Shown piece by piece: positions 20,568 to 22,695 of a stretch of DNA of 22,695 nucleotides. Source of the DNA: a virus; IMG/VR virus record IMGVR_UViG_3300030116_007542, positions 44,247-66,941 of that record. One strand, written 5' to 3'. Positions within the stretch are counted from its first letter, which is position 1. Each line of letters opens with the position of its first letter. The notes under the pieces were generated by a model. The model was given only the letters and a program-made list of their open reading frames with translations. It did no database searches and was not told the DNA's origin. The position numbers and the translations under genes were made by a program.

Positions 20568-22695
20568 TGGCAACAACATTACGACAGAAAAAACTTTTAG
20601 CCGCTGAAGATTTTACGGCGTTGTATGAATCATTTGCAAGTGCAAATTTTAAAGCATACGATTACGATAGTATCAGAGAAGCATTAATCAACTATGTACG
20701 AGATAATTATGCTGAAGATTATAATGATTGGATTGAAAGTAGTGAATTTGTTGCTTTAGTAGATTTATTCAGTTTTATCGGACATAGTATTGCATTTAGA
20801 TTAGATTTAACAACCAGAGAAAATATTCTTGATACTGCAACTAAATCTTCAAGTGTTTTAAATCTTGCAAGATTTGTAGGTTATAATCCAAGTAGATGTA
20901 ACCCTGCAACAGGATTATTAAAATTAAAAGCATTACGTACAACAGAAACAATTTATGATTTTAACGGCACTGATATAGGTAATACTGATATAATTTGGGG
21001 AGATGCTAGTAATACAGATTACTACGAACAATTTATTACAGTATTAAACAGAACATTTCAAACTATTAATCAGTTTGGAAATCCTTACAAAAAAGGAAAA
21101 GTTGATGGTATATCAACAGAAGTATATAAGTTAAATTCTAATACTGATAAAGCCGATGTTACATATCCATTTACTGCTACGGCTAATGGTGCTTCACATT
21201 CTTTTGAGGTTGTTAACGGAACATTTAAAGATACTGAATATTTTCACGAAGAAGATCCAGACCCAAACGCCGCAATGAGTATATATTACAGAAATGACGG
21301 TACAGGATTTTTAAGTAAAGATACTGGATTTTTTACTATGTTTAAACAAGGATCAATTAACTATACAGACTTTACTTTAAACGAAGCAGTAGAAAATAGA
21401 GTAATAGATATTGATACAGAAAATATTAATAATACCGATGTATGGGTTCAAACTGTTAGTGCTGACGGAACTGTAACAACTGCAAACAAATGGACTAAAG
21501 TAGATAATACTGAAGGTAATAACGTAATATATAATTCACTAAACAAAAACATACGTAAGATTTTTTCTGTAGTTTCTAGATTAAACGATCAAATTAGTAT
21601 TAAGTTTGCCGATGGTAATTACGGTGAAATTCCACGTAACTTAATAAGAGTTTGGTATAGAACTAGTAATGGTGAAACATATGTTTTACGAAGTGCTGAT
21701 GTACAAGATGTATCAGTTACATTTCCATATATTGGTGTAGACGGATTACCATATGACTTAACATGTACATTTGATTTAGAGTATACTGTTAGAACTGCTA
21801 CTGCAACTGAAAGTGTAGATAACATCAAACAAAATGCACCACTAGTTTATGCAAGTCAAAATAGAATGGTATCAGCACAAGATTATACAGTATTTCCATA
21901 TACTCAAAGTAGTGCTATTAAAAAGGTAAAAGCAGTTAATAGAACTAACATTGGACATAATAGATTTTTAACATTCAATGATCCGACTGGTGTTTACACT
22001 AATCTTAACATATTTGGTTCTGATGGATATATTTACAAAGAGTCATTACTAAAACGAAAAATTATCACATTACCTAGCACATACACAAATCAAGAGATAG
22101 CAGATGACTTAATGACTAATATGTTATTTGATGCAGATGTTGCAAATTTTTATTATGAAAATTATCCTAAAATTGTAGCAACACCATATTTGGCATCTAG
22201 TAATTCAGCAGTAAAAATTTTTAAACAAGTATCAAGTACTTCAACAACATCAACAGGATATTTTAAAGTTGGTGGTGCTTTAACAACTGCGGCGGCTGTT
22301 GGAAATGATTATACAACAGACTCAATTTTAAAAGTTATTAAAAAAGATGCATTAATAGGATTTGCAGAACCAACAACAAGTGATACAGAAACATCTACAT
22401 GGTCGTCCGGTGATACACATACAATAACTTGGGCAAAAGTATTAAGTGTTACAGGATCTGGTTTAGGCACAGTTGATTCTGATGGAAATTATACCGGTAA
22501 AGATACTGCTGGTGTTGGAACAATATCACTTAGTCAACGTATACCAGATAATGCTAGAATTTTATATGCAGTACCAAAATTTAGAAGAAAATTTACGTCA
22601 TCAGAACGAGATTTAATTGTTGAACAATTATCATTAAAAAACAATTTTGGTTTAGGATACGACGAAGGTTTAGATTTGTGGTGGATAATAGACGA
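20567..22695 (+). CDS. 6: gp6 baseplate wedge subunit (runs off right edge)
   Basis: An open frame of 709 complete codons from the ATG overlapping gp25 to the window end. It begins MATTLRQKKLLAAEDFTALY and continues through FKAYDYDSIREALINYVRDN, SSEFVALVDLFSFIGHSIAF and RLDLTTRENILDTATKSSSV, which is the gp6/baseplate-J type N-terminal domain of wedge proteins. Further on, SVVSRLNDQISIKFADGNYG and PRNLIRVWYRTSNGETYVLR are typical of the wedge family. It already exceeds T4 gp6 (660 aa) and its end is not seen. Gene order gp25-gp6 is the same as in marine T4-like phages. In T4, gp6 dimers form the ring that holds the wedges together. Confidence 0.9.
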   Translation, partial: MATTLRQKKLLAAEDFTALYESFASANFKAYDYDSIREALINYVRDNYAEDYNDWIESSEFVALVDLFSFIGHSIAFRLDLTTRENILDTATKSSSVLNLARFVGYNPSRCNPATGLLKLKALRTTETIYDFNGTDIGNTDIIWGDASNTDYYEQFITVLNRTFQTINQFGNPYKKGKVDGISTEVYKLNSNTDKADVTYPFTATANGASHSFEVVNGTFKDTEYFHEEDPDPNAAMSIYYRNDGTGFLSKDTGFFTMFKQGSINYTDFTLNEAVENRVIDIDTENINNTDVWVQTVSADGTVTTANKWTKVDNTEGNNVIYNSLNKNIRKIFSVVSRLNDQISIKFADGNYGEIPRNLIRVWYRTSNGETYVLRSADVQDVSVTFPYIGVDGLPYDLTCTFDLEYTVRTATATESVDNIKQNAPLVYASQNRMVSAQDYTVFPYTQSSAIKKVKAVNRTNIGHNRFLTFNDPTGVYTNLNIFGSDGYIYKESLLKRKIITLPSTYTNQEIADDLMTNMLFDADVANFYYENYPKIVATPYLASSNSAVKIFKQVSSTSTTSTGYFKVGGALTTAAAVGNDYTTDSILKVIKKDALIGFAEPTTSDTETSTWSSGDTHTITWAKVLSVTGSGLGTVDSDGNYTGKDTAGVGTISLSQRIPDNARILYAVPKFRRKFTSSERDLIVEQLSLKNNFGLGYDEGLDLWWIID

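Noticed and set aside
1-22695. tRNA genes, CRISPR arrays, transposons, integrase or attachment sites
   Set aside because: Looked for on both strands; no clover-leaf with T-loop, no regularly spaced repeats, and no transposase or integrase motifs were seen.

Overview
The window looks like part of the genome of a T4-type contractile-tailed phage (Myoviridae-like, strictly lytic type) of low G+C content. The evidence is a set of recognisable T4-core homologues: the gp46/gp47 recombination nuclease, the late sigma factor gp55, and the baseplate/tail proteins gp26, gp51, gp48/54, gp53, gp27, gp5, gp25 and gp6. Late promoters of the NATAAATA type add support. The style (AT-rich, gp55 with a long N-terminal extension, auxiliary metabolic genes) is that of marine T4-like phages. 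Two lipoprotein genes point to a Gram-negative host. I see no integrase, tRNA, CRISPR array or transposase.

Layout. (1) 1-1774: a minus-strand tape-measure-like gene running off the left edge, and a divergent plus-strand gp26-like gene. The gp26-like gene ends in a canonical -1 slippery heptamer that opens into a start-less gp51-like ORF, so this is very probably a frameshifted tail-assembly chaperone pair. (2) 1764-3061, minus: a glycosyltransferase-like gene and a short GDPD-like phosphodiesterase gene, preceded by a consensus sigma70 promoter. (3) 3080-3500: about 420 bases without genes but full of inverted repeats, a candidate structured RNA of unrecognised class. (4) 3501-9518, minus: a tightly overlapping operon gp55 - gp47 - small ORF - pyrF - gp46 - pyrD - ACP-like - PD-(D/E)XK nuclease. 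Two enzymes of de novo pyrimidine synthesis are thus interleaved with DNA recombination genes. (5) 9519-9607: a divergent control region, sigma70-type promoter leftward and late promoter rightward. (6) 9608-17035, plus: a nucleotidyltransferase followed by a translationally coupled baseplate operon (gp48/54-like, gp53, gp27-like hub, gp5 spike without lysozyme domain). It continues with two MORN-repeat proteins and a GH24-lysozyme-like protein that seems to lack the catalytic glutamate and ends in a poly-serine tail. (7) 17025-19360, minus: two lipoproteins sharing an LPP20-like domain, one also carrying DUF1566 and C-type-lectin domains with EPN and WND motifs. The promoter-proximal one has a host-like promoter overlapping a palindrome. 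(8) 19448-20152, minus: a second glycosyltransferase-like gene. (9) 20184-22695, plus: gp25 and gp6 baseplate wedge genes, the latter running off the right edge.

How it fits together: minus-strand sigma70-type promoters would let the host polymerase transcribe recombination, nucleotide-synthesis, sigma-factor and surface/glycan genes. gp55 made from that operon would then direct transcription from the NATAAATA sites in front of the plus-strand baseplate genes. Family assignments rest on motifs read by eye; no database search was possible.
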